NCBI RefSeq assembly: GCF_907164915.1
Contig: NC_061865.1
Location: 54,766,587 to 54,830,586 of the forward strand
Length of the DNA: 64,000 nucleotides
Reading direction: 5' to 3'
Source: Impatiens glandulifera
Taxonomy: Eukaryota; Streptophyta; Magnoliopsida; Ericales; Balsaminaceae
Of this stretch, positions 43,481 through 56,003 are shown piece by piece (the stretch's first letter is position 1; the number at the start of each line of letters is the position of its first letter). The translations under genes and the position numbers were made by a program. The notes beneath the pieces are model-generated. The model made no database searches, was not told where the DNA came from, and saw only the letters and a list, made by a program, of their open reading frames with translations.

Positions 43481-45590
43481 GTTGATGAAATCTCATTTTC
43501 ACTATTTATTATTTACACCAGAAATTGCACCACAATTACAGCATCAACTTCCTTCTTTCCAAGCACAACTACCATGGAAAACTTCCATCCATCTTCCTCC
43601 TGGGAAAGAACAACATTCAGTTCACCTTTTAGCAGCAAAATTATTTTCACAGATTCACAGCACCGCGAATATGGTATGGGCCACAGGAAAAACTCAAAAG
43701 AAACCTAATATCATTAATCGCACACTTTGAAGAAAAGGTTAAAACGTACCTATATCCAAAAATTTGGTTTGGGGAGATGACTAAGATGTTGTGTAATTAG
43801 CTAAAGATTAGGCCAATTAGGAAATGACAGAAATCTCTTCCATGGAATGTACAAAACCCATATTGAAATTAGTTTTGCTCATGACAAGTCGAAGGATCCT
43901 TGCCCTTCATTGATTGCATAAAGCAACTTCTTGTACATGATTTCCTACCATCAAACAAAACAATCAATTCGAAATATACACATTAATATCAATATATTCT
44001 AAGCAGATTGGCACAAGCTTCAGGTGTAGGTTCTGCCCATTTATATATAAGTAATTTACCTTGGTAGAATATGGAGGAAGCTTGAGATAGTTGGCACACG
44101 TCGTTACACTGGGCAAGTCATCATCTGCAGTTTCCAATGCTCCATTGCCACCACTGCTCAATGCATTTCCAGCCACGGATGAGTGCTGCGATAAATCATA
44201 AGAAAAAAACAAAAAAATAAATATGAAGACCCCAAATAATACAACAAAGTATTCTGAATCAAATAAGTCCATGTTTCCAAACCTTTCTGACGATTGTTAG
44301 TTTTGGGATCAGAACTGCCAGACCGCCAGGTGGAAGGCGTAACAAACTGACAGAAGGATCTTTGATGCTCTGGACTGAGCTCACCCATAATCTCCAGCAA
44401 CTAAAATAACACAAAACCATAGAAATCAGATGATAGTACAAACTATTATTAACTCCTCAATCTAAATCAGAAGAAAATTTAGTAGGAGATACGTTAACAA
44501 GCAGTACTCTTCGCGGTATAACCATGATCAAATTTGATGTGTTCCACCAGTGTCTCGGCCTGCATAACAAGAAAATATATATACATCAATAAATCATGGG
44601 AAGCTGAACTATAGAATTCATTCTCTGAAAGAAGATCAAAATAAAAATTTTGCAACGATTGAAAGCATCACGCATTTCTTTTTAATGAAAAGTGACCTTT
44701 TTTGTAAAATACAAAATAAAAACAAATAAAGATTACCTTCCACAATTCTCTTTGTCCACAAAGAAGATAATCTAATTCATGGGGTTAAAAGATTTGTAGA
44801 GAAGAAATGTCGAAAACCTGATAATTCTCAACGTCCACAAACTTGAACTCAAAAGGAAACAAGAAAGGACATGATTTTGTCAACTGGGAACACCATGCTG
44901 GAAGAGTTCCACTGCACTGCACATCCTGGATTTATCGAGACAATAACTATTCATCAATGTTTGGACCCTCAATCTAGGAGAAAGCTGATTCAAACCATCT
45001 AAGACACGAAGAAGTGCTAAAATGTTGTAGGTAGAACTGCTCTTCTCAAGATCACAGGGAAGCTCCCCTTGCAAAATACTATCAAGTAATGACACACGAT
45101 GAGGTGGCTCCGCATTGGAGGTTGAATTGACTTTGCTAGATTTAGATGCGCTTGGAGAATTAGATGTTCCAGCAGGACCCTTCTCATTTTGATTGTCAGC
45201 CCTCTGATACGTGATAGTGTGAACATCACTTCAAAAGCGACTTCCATCACTAGATATGAAGTCATTTCTGGTAAAGCGCTCATCATCACTCCAAATGGCC
45301 TGGTATATTGTCAGGTTATTATTGGGCTGCTTTCCACCTGCAGAGAAAATACCAGTCTGAGAGGGTCGTTTGAACCAAACAAAGGACGCCCTAATCTATC
45401 TCTTCCTCCTCTAATTCCTGAATTAAGCCCTGCACATCTTTGTAAGATTAAAACCCCTCGTATTAATAGAACTGTGCAATGAGAATTAAGGAGAGGAATC
45501 AAACATACAGTATATGTAGATGTGCTAAGTGATGCTTTTCAGCCTCCAGAATTACTCGTTGACATCAGTGAGCCCATGATTGCATAATCA
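43480..45590 (-). pseudogene. UPL3 copy C, 3' part, scrambled
   Basis: It retains the 3'UTR, exon 17 (43944-43879) and exon 16 (44185-44060), both intact and carrying the catalytic-Cys motif. Exon 15 (about 44399-44282) has an 11-bp deletion that shifts frame. Exon 14 (about 44561-44494) has a short indel, and exon 13 is at 44817-44737. The sequence then jumps from exon 13 into exon 10 (44847-45419), losing exons 11 and 12 and the HECT N-lobe. Within exon 10 there are further deletions. At about 45420 it jumps to the start of exon 5 and into exon 4 (to about 45580), at a short shared 'aatt'. It cannot encode a ligase. Confidence 0.9.
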
Positions 45591-47060
45591 AAACCTTATT
45601 AAAATAATTCTTTTGTCTTAAAATATTTCAGGCAAAACTTTGTTAAAATAGTCATATCAATCCAATTTTATTCATAAATATACTCCAATATATTTTTGTA
45701 CTTACTAAAGTATTAAAGTAGCCAGACTATTTATTTAAAAGATTAAATCTAGTGAAAATGTTATATAATAATAGGATACATTCCAAAACCTGTATTAAAC
45801 AAACTAGGACTATTATATTACAATAAAATAAAATGAGCAATCATTTTTCACACTATGAAATAATATTATGGTTCAACAAAACAATTTCTTTCTAATAATT
45901 ACGGATTTTATATTTGTATCTAGTATTAGTAGTAAATTAGCACAACCATTCAAATTTGAATGGTGCATTTATTTATTTAAAAACGACAACATCTTATATC
46001 AATTGCTACAGTAATTCAATAGTGTTTTCCTCCTAATTGAACTCAAGATAAGTCACATGTTTTAATAATTTATTACCAATCATATCATGAATCAACCTTT
46101 TCAGAATTTACAAGACATTGTCTTACACTTTTTCTATGAGAATATTTTGAGTTGACAAGTAACTTGGTTTTGCCCTTTGTTTGTATGTCTCGATAGTCTC
46201 AAAATTTGTGCTTTCATTTTCTATGTTGAAACACGAGATATAAGGGAAATAATTTGCAATCATACGTGAAATAACAATAAAAGTCAAACAAAAAATAAAC
46301 TCAATCACCGAAGAACACATAATTTTCACCCTATTCTTCGATGATTTTTATTTAACCGTGAAAGATCACGTGTTCTTCGGTGATTGTGTTTATTTTTTAT
46401 CTAGTTTTTATTTTTATTTCACGCGTATGAGTGAAAATTATTTCCTTTATATTTTGTGTTACAACATAGAAAACGAATAAACAATTTTTTTGAGATTACC
46501 GAGGCATGCAAATAAAGAGAGAAATCAACGTACTTGTCGACTCAAAATATTTCCATGGAACAAGTGCAAGAAAATGTTTCTGATTAAGTTCCGTAAAGGT
46601 CTATTTACGAAATGGGTATGGAATAAAATTATTTAAAAGAGTGACAAACCGTGGGTTCAAATTCTGAGGAAAATATTATCAAATATTAGATTACCTGTAC
46701 AATAATAAATAGAAAAATGTTGGTTATCGCCATGGGAAACAATAAAGTTTACTCTTAAAATCTAACATGGACAACCAAAAGACGGCGACTCTAATATGCG
46801 AGAACCATAAATGCACCAAAAAAATCTTTTATAATGCATTCTTACTCTAACTTGGCTCAAATTTCAAAGGCTGTCCCTTTTTCACGAAGACTACGTTAAA
46901 TAAATTTCTATTACATTATTACATTGAAATTATTTGATTGAACCATATATAAATATTAGTATTTTGTTTTACAGATTATGAACGGATCCAATTATTAATT
47001 CATATTTCACTAGATTTGATCTTTGAGATATTTTGTTTTGTCATGGAGTGATTATCATAT
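45590..47060. repeat. F-box palindrome 1 (about 0.7 kb per arm)
   Basis: The right arm (about 46350-47060, +) matches the C-terminal half and 3' flank of the intact F-box gene, from the NHVFFDD codons onward, with stops and indels. The left arm (about 46345-45590, -) is the same segment in inverted orientation. The centre is near 46347, where gaagaacacataattttcac faces gtgaaagatcacgtgttctt. It is inserted within UPL3 copy C. The 3' flank landmark 'ttcactagattt.atct' occurs in both arms. Confidence 0.8.
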
Positions 47061-48230
47061 TTTATTAGACTTGAGGATCTTTCCATGATAAAACACACAC
47101 AAGGAAGCTACCAATCAATGAAAAAGGGGAAACTATCAATACCAGCATCAAACAAAATGGAACTTGTATGCATTTGATACATAAAAGGAACAAAAGAAAT
47201 ACCTGGAGATATTTGTCACCTTCATTAAAGTTTGGATCATGTTTGAACTACTAAAGTACATCCAACTTTCCAATAATGGAAAGACACTTGTGGCGGACAG
47301 GGCTATTAACGCTAAAGCCATATATCTGTATTTCAGTCAAAAGAATGGATGAAATGAGGATTCCAAAAGTCTAACCTGAACCATAACAGGAAGAAGATCC
47401 ACCCCAAATTGCTGCAATCAATTAATAACTTTTTTCGAGCTGAAATCTCAACAGTGTTTCCATCTGTGTCCTCCTGTTTACTAGACTTCCTTGAAGGAGA
47501 TCCGCTGATCAATAGATTAGTGCTGGATGGAAGAGATATGGTTCCTTGAGATAGTGGCGGAAGAAGCTCATTCGCAAGGTTCACAATCTCAAAAATCTAC
47601 CTAACACGTTAATTTCAGATTAAAACCCCTCATATTAATTGAATAGAACTGTGCAATGAAAATTAAGGAGAGGAATCAAACATATATACAGTATATGTAG
47701 AGTAGATGAGCTAAGTGATGCTTGTCCGCCTCCAGAATTACTCGTTGAAATCAGTGAGGCAGCTCGAGTAACCAGCCCATCCATGATTGCATAGCTCATC
47801 CAGCCTATCGGGCCAGGATGCAAATGCCTCAACAAATCAGAACCGCTAATCAAATCGCCGAAGAACGGCGATCAAACACCCATTTTTCCAGAATTCTTGT
47901 TCATCTGAAAACCCTAAGAATAAACAAATCCGATCAATCAACACAGAAATGAACACCAAGAAACCCCCCTGAAAAGGTTTAATAAATGATGAACCTTAGA
48001 ATCAAAATGGAATTCAAAACTTCAACTCAAAATGAGAAACACAGCCTAGCTATAAATGAAAAATGAAACGGCTCGTCGATCGATCAAAGTAAAATAGTAC
48101 AAGAGAGGAAGAGAGGAAGAGAGAAAACCTAAAACTTGTTTCTGTGAATTGAGCTCACATTCATTTTATTTATATAGAGAAAGATGAGATTCATTGGGCA
48201 AATCTTCTTATAAGGAATTATAATAATTAT
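47060..48230 (-). pseudogene. UPL3 copy C, 5' part, scrambled
   Basis: Read leftward: UPL3 upstream sequence with a TATA-like ctatataaataa (about 48170), the pyrimidine-rich leader, and the 5' leader ending near 47838. The leader is fused directly to exon 4 (47837-47697) near a shared gttgagg. Exon 6 (about 47597-47373, with a deletion), exon 7 (about 47330-47209) and the first bases of exon 8 (about 47113-47066) follow. Exons 1-3 are missing, and exon 4 occurs both here and at 45510-45580. No usable frame remains. Confidence 0.85.
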
Positions 48231-48239
48231 GAACAGATT

Positions 48240-49040
48240 TCTAATAAGTTTGGATTTCTTGAATTTAAAATATAATATTATTTTTAATTATAATTCCATT
48301 TTAAGTGTTTTTTCATTTATGGAAGTGGAACAAGAGAAATGATATATTTTTATATTTTCATTAGGACTGATTTTGCTTCATTATTCCATATGATTTTTGG
48401 TGGTGTTAGTTGAGAATTAATCATGACTTTTTAGGTTATAAGGGGTTTACTCTTCTTTTTTGTTGATCGATCTGTCTATAATTAAGAGTGACAGTTGTGT
48501 TGAAGTCATTCATGCCAGTCATCTTAGAGCTGAGTCAAAACAATGTTTACCAACTTTTCCATAATAATCTTGTACATAAATCGACGAATTTTAACATTTA
48601 TAGTCATACAATATGTATCATTCAAAATATGATGATTTCTGAGATTCGTTCAGGAAACTGATGGGTCGATCGAAAAGTTAATCTTTATTCTCAAGAACTT
48701 TCGAGTTCGATAACATGTTGGTAACGTGAATATATTCTATTTTTTTTCTCATATCATATTTTTTTTTGTTAGGTTTAAGATGGTTCTTGTCATTTTTAAT
48801 ATATATGAAACCATTTTTAAAAAAATAGTGTTTTTGTTATTTTTTTTTCAATTTTTGTTAAATTTTAATAAGATTTTTTATAAGAATTGCTGTTTGTATA
48901 CTTTTTATATCTTTATTTGTATTTAAAGTAATATAATGTATATCTTTCTCTAACATGTTAAAATAATTTTGTGTATATATATATAACATTTTTCATAATT
49001 TCTTGATTTTATTTAAATTTGTTAAGATTAATTTTTTTTA
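48240..49040. other. intergenic, no gene seen
   Basis: AT-rich, with no family features in any frame. It separates the UPL3-C promoter remnant from the second RING unit. Confidence 0.4.
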
Positions 49041-49555
49041 TTAATTGGAAAACTAATAATAAAAGGATTCTCTAAATTTAAAATTATATTCACCAAATCC
49101 TTAAAAAAGGATCAATGACTTTATTTTATTTCTCTTTCTCTAAAATAATAATAAATAAATACAAGCATGAATAAATATAAAATAAGACATTTTTATGTTG
49201 GTGATTATTGAAATCTGGGAAATCTTTTGATAAAAATAAAATATAGACAAATTAAGACAAATTATGTTTATTTATTCTTAAATATAAAATATATATTTAT
49301 TTTTATTTCATAATTATGACCACATCTTCCCACTTCAATGCTTAAATAATTAGCATATTCTTAATTTTATATATAAATAACAAAAAATAAATAAAAAGAT
49401 TTTACATTAATCAAATATAGATAATCTCTTATGAAGTGTAAGAAAATCATATAATTAATCAAATATATTATATATCTAATACATATTCTTAATTTTATAT
49501 ATAAATAACAAAAAAAAATAAATAAAGTAATTTTACATTAATCAAATAGATAATC

Positions 49556-50075
49556 TCATATGATAGTGTAAGACATATAATTAATCAAATATATCGAATA
49601 TATATATATATATGACAATTTAAGTTCACGACACAAAAGACAAGAGTTGTTAATCTTTATCCAATTCTTAATACAACCATAGTGAAATTGATGTAGACAA
49701 TGTAGCATCGAATTAAACTCATCTCCATCATTATAATTTTTTAAGCAAATGGCGCACATATCTTTCTCCTTCCTATATGATGCCATTGATTTATTCTCAT
49801 CCATGATCTTATCAATATCATATTCTAGACGGGTGCAAAACGAGAAGTAACACGTGCTTGGACACTCCCGTAAGATATTGTTAATTTTTTCACCAACTTT
49901 GTTCCTTCCATTTAACTGCACGTCTAACTCTCAAAGCCATTCTTGAACATACGCTGCAATCTCATGTCTTTGAATGTGCTCCAAATATGTCCAAACTCAT
50001 GGGCTAATATCTTTCTCATCGATGATCATCAATTCTCTTTCGACTTCGACTGAACGACTTCATTCTTCCTTAATA
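49556..50075 (-). pseudogene. RING-H2 finger E3 gene, copy 2, broken
   Basis: A 121-codon frame (49921-49556) covers LNGRNKVGEKINNIL, a linker, then CAICLKNYNDGDEF, HCLHQFHYGCIKNW and NSCLLC. All eight RING-H2 ligands are present, unlike copy 1, and the 44-bp duplication of copy 1 is absent. Upstream, the codon for Arg in WLRES of copy 1 is TGA here, cutting off the N-terminal part (HEIAAYVQEW). No good ATG begins the remaining frame. Known RING-H2 proteins recruit E2 enzymes through this domain; this copy has lost its proper start. Confidence 0.75.
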
Positions 50076-50410
50076 GTTATTATACGAAGAGATAAGCTAT
50101 ATGTGGGTAGTTCGTTAATTTTGAAGGTGTTCTAGAACAGAAATTGAGGTTTATTTCTATACTAGTGATTGACTAATTAAATTATGGAGTTATTAGGGAA
50201 AAGTTTAGAAATAGGAATTAATTTTTTATTTAATATAACGTTCTTTTAATGATCAATTAAATTTTGGATATAATTATAAATATTTTTTCTTAAAAGTATA
50301 TTTTTTCTTAAAAGTATATTTTTTCTATAAAGAATGTAGCAAATTATATTGAAATAATATTTTAATATTAAAATTAGTTTATATATATATATATTTATAT
50401 TTATATATAT

Positions 50411-50651
50411 GTTTCTATGTGATAGTCTATTTATCTAGCGTTCAACATTTCATTATAGATCTAAACACATTGATGTAAGATATCATTGGATACGGGATGC
50501 GTTAGATGAAAAGTTGTTGATTTTAGAAAAAGTGCATATAGAAGATAATGGCGCCGATATGATGACTAAGGCACTACCTCAAAGCAAGTTCAAGTTTGTT
50601 GTTCAACCGCTGGGTTGACAACATATTTCCCATAGTTATGAGGGGGGAGAT
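50411..50651 (+). mobile_element. Ty1/copia element, 3' end of the pol region
   Basis: The translation contains RSKHIDVRYHWIRDALD, then HIEDNGADMMTKALPQSKF, the conserved end of copia RNase H/pol. A purine-rich polypurine tract (gaggggggagat, about 50640-50651) follows. Everything 5' of this is missing. The element interrupts the duplicated flank (compare 40960-41000 and 51236). Confidence 0.85.
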
Positions 50652-51229
50652 TGTTGAGTTTTATTTGGGCTCCCAACTATAAAAATGCCCAATAGTGGTT
50701 CAAGTTCACTTTTAATTTATTAAGGGTATTATAATATTTTAAAGGGTTATGTTATAACCTAATTGCTATAGTATTTAAAGAGCGGCTGCCGTCATCAAGA
50801 AACAGAAGTCAAAAATTAAAAGAGAGGAAGAAAGAGAAAATCTTGTAGCAAATTTTCGCTTACAGCCACGCAGGTTCACCAAACTCACGATCGGAGATTC
50901 AAACGGAATTTTTCTGGGACTTAAAGGTTCTTCCTAATTTGAGTTTTTTATTTGACTTGTTTGGGACCAAATGTTATATCTTTTTTGTTATTCCCTTTTA
51001 TCTTTCTGCGGTATTAAAAGGTTGTTATACCTTGTTTGTATTCCCGACTCTGATTATAGTGAAGTTTGAATTGAACGTAAAGTCCCATGGTTTTTACTCT
51101 TTGATTTGAGGAGGTTTTCCACGTACAAATATCGTGTGTGCATTGTGTTATTTATTTCGGTTTTTACTTGTGTTTTATCTGCTCCTAAGTTTTTCAATCA
51201 AGTAGGGAATAGAATATATGTTTTTCCCA
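50652..51229 (+). mobile_element. copia LTR (3'), about 578 bp
   Basis: It starts TGTTGAG immediately after the polypurine tract and ends about ttttccca at 51229. The sequence to its right resumes the F-box 3' flank shared with 42640 and 45790. There is no 5' LTR in the window, so this is a 5'-truncated element. Confidence 0.75.
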
Positions 51230-51235
51230 ATAATA

Positions 51236-52560
51236 ATAAACAAACTAGGACTAGCTACTATATTACAATAAAATAAAAAGAGCAGTCATTTTTCACTATA
51301 GAATATTATATTATATGGTTCAATGAAACAATTTCCTTGTAATAATGAATACAAATTTTATACTTGTATCTAATCTAGTATTTGTAGAAAAGGAGCACAA
51401 CCATTCAAATTTGAAACAATATTTTAGAGTAAAATTTGTCCACCATCCATAGTTTTCGTATAATAGAGTTGTCGTCTTTTGTTTTCCATTACAATAACCA
51501 ATATTTTTACATATATTTCTTTAAATATTGCTACAGTAATCCAATATTTGATAATGTCTTCCTCAAAATTTGAACTCAAGTCTGTCACCCGTTTTAATAA
51601 TTTATTTCTAACTTCTATCATGAATCCACCTTTCTAGAACTTACAAGACACATTGACTTGCACTTTTTTCATGAGAATATTTGAGTCGACAAGTAATGTG
51701 ATTTTGTCCTTTATTTGTACCTCTCGATTATCTTAAAATTTGTATTTTCTCGTTTTCTATGTTACAACACAAAATATAAAGGAAATAATTTGCAATCATA
51801 CGTGAAATAACAATAAAAATTAAACATAATTATCGAAGAACACATGATTTTCCACGTGTTCTTCGGCGATTGTATTTATTTTTTATTGGATTTTTATTAT
51901 TATTGCATGCGTATGAGTGAAAATTATTTCCTTTATATTTTGTGTTACAACATAGAAAACGAAAAAACAAATTTTTTGAGTTTACCGAGACGAGCAAATA
52001 AATGGAAAAATCACTGTTCTTGTCGACTCAAAATATTCTCATGGAACAAGTGCAAGACAATGTTTTTGGTTAAGTTCCGTAAAGGTCTATTTACAATATG
52101 TATGGAATAATATTATTGAAAAGGGTGACAAAACCGTGGGTTCAAATTCTAAGGAAAACATTATCGAATATTAGTGTTATATGATGTTGACTTTACAATA
52201 ATAAATGAAAAAATATTGGTTATCGCCATGACAAACAATAAAGTTTACTCTTACGATCTAACAATGGACAACCAAAAGACGACGACTCTTTTATGCGAGA
52301 ACCATAAATGCACCAAAAAAATCTTTTATAATGCATTTTTACTCTAACTAACTTGCTCAAATTTCAAAGTCTCATGGTTCACGAAAACTAAATTAAATAA
52401 ATTTCTTATTACATTATTACATTGAAATTATTTTATTGAACCAATTATATATTATTATTTCTTTTACACATTATGAACGTATCCTATTATTAATTCATAT
52501 ATCTTTACTAGATTTGATCTATGAAATATTTTGTTTTGTTATGGTGAGATTATTATATTT
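51236..52560. repeat. F-box palindrome 2
   Basis: The left arm (about 51236-51845, -) and right arm (about 51848-52560, +) carry the same F-box C-terminal half and 3' flank as palindrome 1, facing each other near 51846 (gaagaacacatgattttcca, then cgtgttcttcggcgattg). The right arm can be followed from NHVFFDD-equivalent codons through WNKCKTM to the ENH motif. Stops and indels occur in both arms, so there is no protein. Confidence 0.8.
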
Positions 52561-52885
52561 TATTAAAATTGATGATCTTTCCATGGTAAAACACACTCAA
52601 GAAGCTATCGATTAAGACTATCAATAACAGCATCAAACAAAAAGGAACATACTTTTAAAACGGAACAAAAGAAATACCTGAAGATATTTGTCACCTTCAT
52701 TAAAGTTTGGATCATAATTTTGTATTCAAAATAAAAATGAGAAACAAAGTAAAATAAAAATGAAACGGTCGTCGAACAAAGTAAAATAGTACGAGAGAGA
52801 AAGAGAGAAAATCGAAATTATTTTCCCTCGAATTGAGCTCACATTCATCATATATAGAGAAAGATGAGATTAGGCTAATCTTCGT
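52560..52885 (-). pseudogene. UPL3 fragment (exon 8 start, exon 7 end, leader)
   Basis: 52570-52720 matches the exon 8 start and exon 7 end of UPL3 (landmark catcaaacaaaaaggaac, then gatatttgtcaccttcatta). It is joined directly to UPL3 upstream sequence at 52725-52880 (tgagctcacattcatc). The same order, F-box palindrome then exon 8/7 fragment then leader, occurs in unit 2 at 47060-48180, so this is a shrunken second copy. Confidence 0.75.
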
Positions 52886-53740
52886 ATTTAAAATAAAATA
52901 AAAATCTCAACGTTAAAAAGAATCATAATGATTATGAACAGAAACCTGATAAAAAGTTACTAAATTAAATGGATTTCTTAAATTAAAAAAAAAATATAAG
53001 ATCATCTTTTTAATTATAATCTCATTTTAAATGTTTTTTCATTATAAATGTTTTTTCATTTGGAATTTGGTTGCACCTTGTACATTTGCGACAAATAAAG
53101 AATCAAACAAAGTTGATGAATTGAAAATTGGTGGTGATTTTATAATAATTCATTATGATTGATGTTATTAATTTAATAATGTATTTGTTTAGTATATGAT
53201 TCATAATATTTTATATTGGTACTTTTTTTTAATGTTAAGTTATAGTTATATTTTAAAAGGCAAAATTTAATACTAAGGGACACCAGTCAGGACCATTCTC
53301 GATAAGCAAACTTTACCATAATTTTGGTATAAAAATGTCAAGAGAATAATTTTAGGGAATAACGCATCAAACTTGTTAAGATAATTTAGAATTATTGAAG
53401 ATACGTAAAATTAAGGATGAGATTTGAGAATAATGGTTTATTCCTTAATTTTTTTTGTTGACATTTTTGTACCTCACAACAATCGATATGATTTGAGAAT
53501 AACGTTTATCCCTAAATCATTCATTTCCACATTATCAATCACCCTCACAGTCGAGGCAACTGGTATGATTCTTGAATTTTTATTTTGGAAAACGACTTAA
53601 TTTTTTTTTTATAAAAAATTAAAAAAGAAGAAAAAAACCGAAAATAGTTTATTTGCTTTAATCTAACAACCTAGAATAATCAAATGTTCGAAAAATCAAA
53701 GAAACAAGTCAAATAAATTACAAACAATCAAACACTTGAT
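52886..53740. other. intergenic, no gene seen
   Basis: AT-rich, with no family features. 53040-53060 has a short duplication of the phrase atgttttttcatt. Confidence 0.4.
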
Positions 53741-53743
53741 CTT

Positions 53744-54430
53744 TTATCTCATTTTGACTTTTTCGAGACTAGTGACTTTTTCATAAGGGATTCTCCATTT
53801 TTGACATAGGCTCCATTCTCGCTCACCCTCAGGAATTCCCCTACAAGTCTTTATAAGCGCTCCACAATCAAACACAATATCACTCCAAACATCGCTTACA
53901 CTTCTACGAACTCTTTTAAATACTCGCGTGTTTCTTTCATCCCATAGATAGTAGACTATTGAAAGAAATTCGCACTTGAATACATTCGCTGGAAATTTAT
54001 TGTCTTTCCCTTTGTTTAGGCCAATAACTTTGATATCCTCACACGCTCCCAGAAAGCTAAATAAACCCATAGTCGAGACAAATTCACTCCACACTAGCTT
54101 AGTAAATGGGCAGCCCCTAAGTAAGTGATAAATGGACTCCTCGTTCTCCTCGCATAATAGGCAGCTAACATCCGATATATCCATGTATCTTCGTATACGA
54201 TCCCGTAAATTAAGTCTCACATGAAAAGCTTAACCAAAGAACGAAACCATGCCTCGGGATGACCTTCGAAGACCAAACAAGTGGAGCCCATCCAACAACC
54301 TGCCCTCTCTCTCGAATAACGTTCCAAACTTTGCTGGAAATAAGCTTTCCACTTTCCTCGGCTTCACATGAACATAGACCCTCTCTTAAAAATGAATGTT
54401 GTTGATATGTTAATGAACTCATTACACTTC
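53744..54430 (-). pseudogene. LINE zf-RVT domain fragment
   Basis: Two frames, broken near 54215, give SSKVWNVIRERGQVVGWAPL, VWSSKVIPRHGFVLWLSF, then LRDRIRRYMDISDVSCLLC, then EESIYHLLRGCPFTKLVW. This is the zinc-binding reverse-transcriptase tail (zf-RVT) of plant LINEs, in which 'P.kh.fv.Wl', 'C.lC', 'E...HL...C.fs..vW' are usual. The reverse transcriptase itself is absent. Confidence 0.8.
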
Positions 54431-54439
54431 CGGAACCCG

Positions 54440-56000
54440 TCTAAGGAGCGAAACCCATTGAATCTTTTTCATTCTAGCCATAATCATCATCAACCATCTA
54501 TTTTGTTATAGCGATTTCATACATGAAAGGTCCCTTCTTTCGTTTTTATCAAACCATCTCATTAGTTCTTAAAGTCGAATTTTATCTCGTGTTTAGATTA
54601 GTTTTATTTGCTAACTAAAACTTAATAAATCGATATTGAGCCTAGTGTTTTTCGTTGTTGTGCTGAAATTTTTCAAATCGAGATTCAATTTGATATTGTT
54701 CTAACTATTTTGACCTTATTGTAGATGGTTAGTAGAAGAATTTTTTCCGACATTACTTATAAATTCTCAGACAAAGATAAATTTTCGGTATTCATTAATT
54801 GATTTGCTCGACTTGCTATTTTTTATCCCTTATTATTATTGATTTCAAATGAGTTCAAAATCACCCTTAAGAACTTTTGTGATTGATGATTGGTGGGTCA
54901 TTTTCATTAGAAATTTAATGTTTATTTTGTTATTTTTTTAGTTGTTATTTTTTATTATTAAAATTAACATTTTATACGTAAATTCTTATTTGATTTAATA
55001 GTTACTTTAAACTTTTTCCTAAACGAACAATTGATTCTTCTTTTTATTAAACGAACATAAAATTTGAGATTACAAATTTGGAATGATTAAAGTGTAGAGA
55101 AAAGAAGAATGGAGGTTTATTGATATGTTAGTTATTGATTAATTATTTATGGAAAGGAGATTTTATGGAAAAGAATTAGATTTATATTTAATATGTTATT
55201 TTTTACTCTTAAATTAGATTTTGAATATAATTATATATTTATATATATCCTAATTTTATGAGGGCTGTACACAAATCTGATTGAAACAATATTTTAATAA
55301 TAAAATTGGTTTATATATATAATTAATATCTTAATCTTGTAAATACATATCAATTTTATAAGATGTGATTAGTAGATGAATATGAGATGAGTTAAACTTT
55401 ATATTTGGAAAAATATAATTTTAGAATAAGAGAGAAAAAATATATTTAATGATTATTTCTTGAGTTATATAAATTAGGTCTATAAACATTATATTTGATT
55501 TATAAAAAAGTTAATATAATTTAATAATAATATTATCAAAATTTATAATATTATAATAATATTTTATCAATATAATATATAAATTTGAATATATATATTT
55601 TTTAAGCATATAATAAAATATATATTTCTAAATTATTATATATTGATAATTTAGTATATATATATATATAGTTAAAATTAAAAGATATTGTTTATAACTT
55701 GAGTCACTTTTAAATATAAAAATAATTAAATCTAAATTATTATAATGATAAATACAATATATTCCTCCAATGATTAGAAAGTATAGAAAGACTTTAGGAT
55801 ACTTGGTTTCAAAGAACAATTTCTAATATTTTATTCTCAATATTTCACCCAACATAATTATTCGAAAAGAATGAATACATTATATATATATTTGGAAGTT
55901 AAATTGAAATTTATAGAAATTATGTATATATATATATATATATTATTTATTTGAAAAAGATTCCGCATATAAAATATTACTTTGAATCAAATAATTTCTT
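54440..56000. other. AT-rich DNA upstream of the F-box gene
   Basis: No gene seen. 55090-55760 is a diverged copy of the flank found upstream of RING copy 1 (40730-41420) and RING copy 2 (50120-50400). Confidence 0.5.
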
Positions 56001-56003
56001 CCT

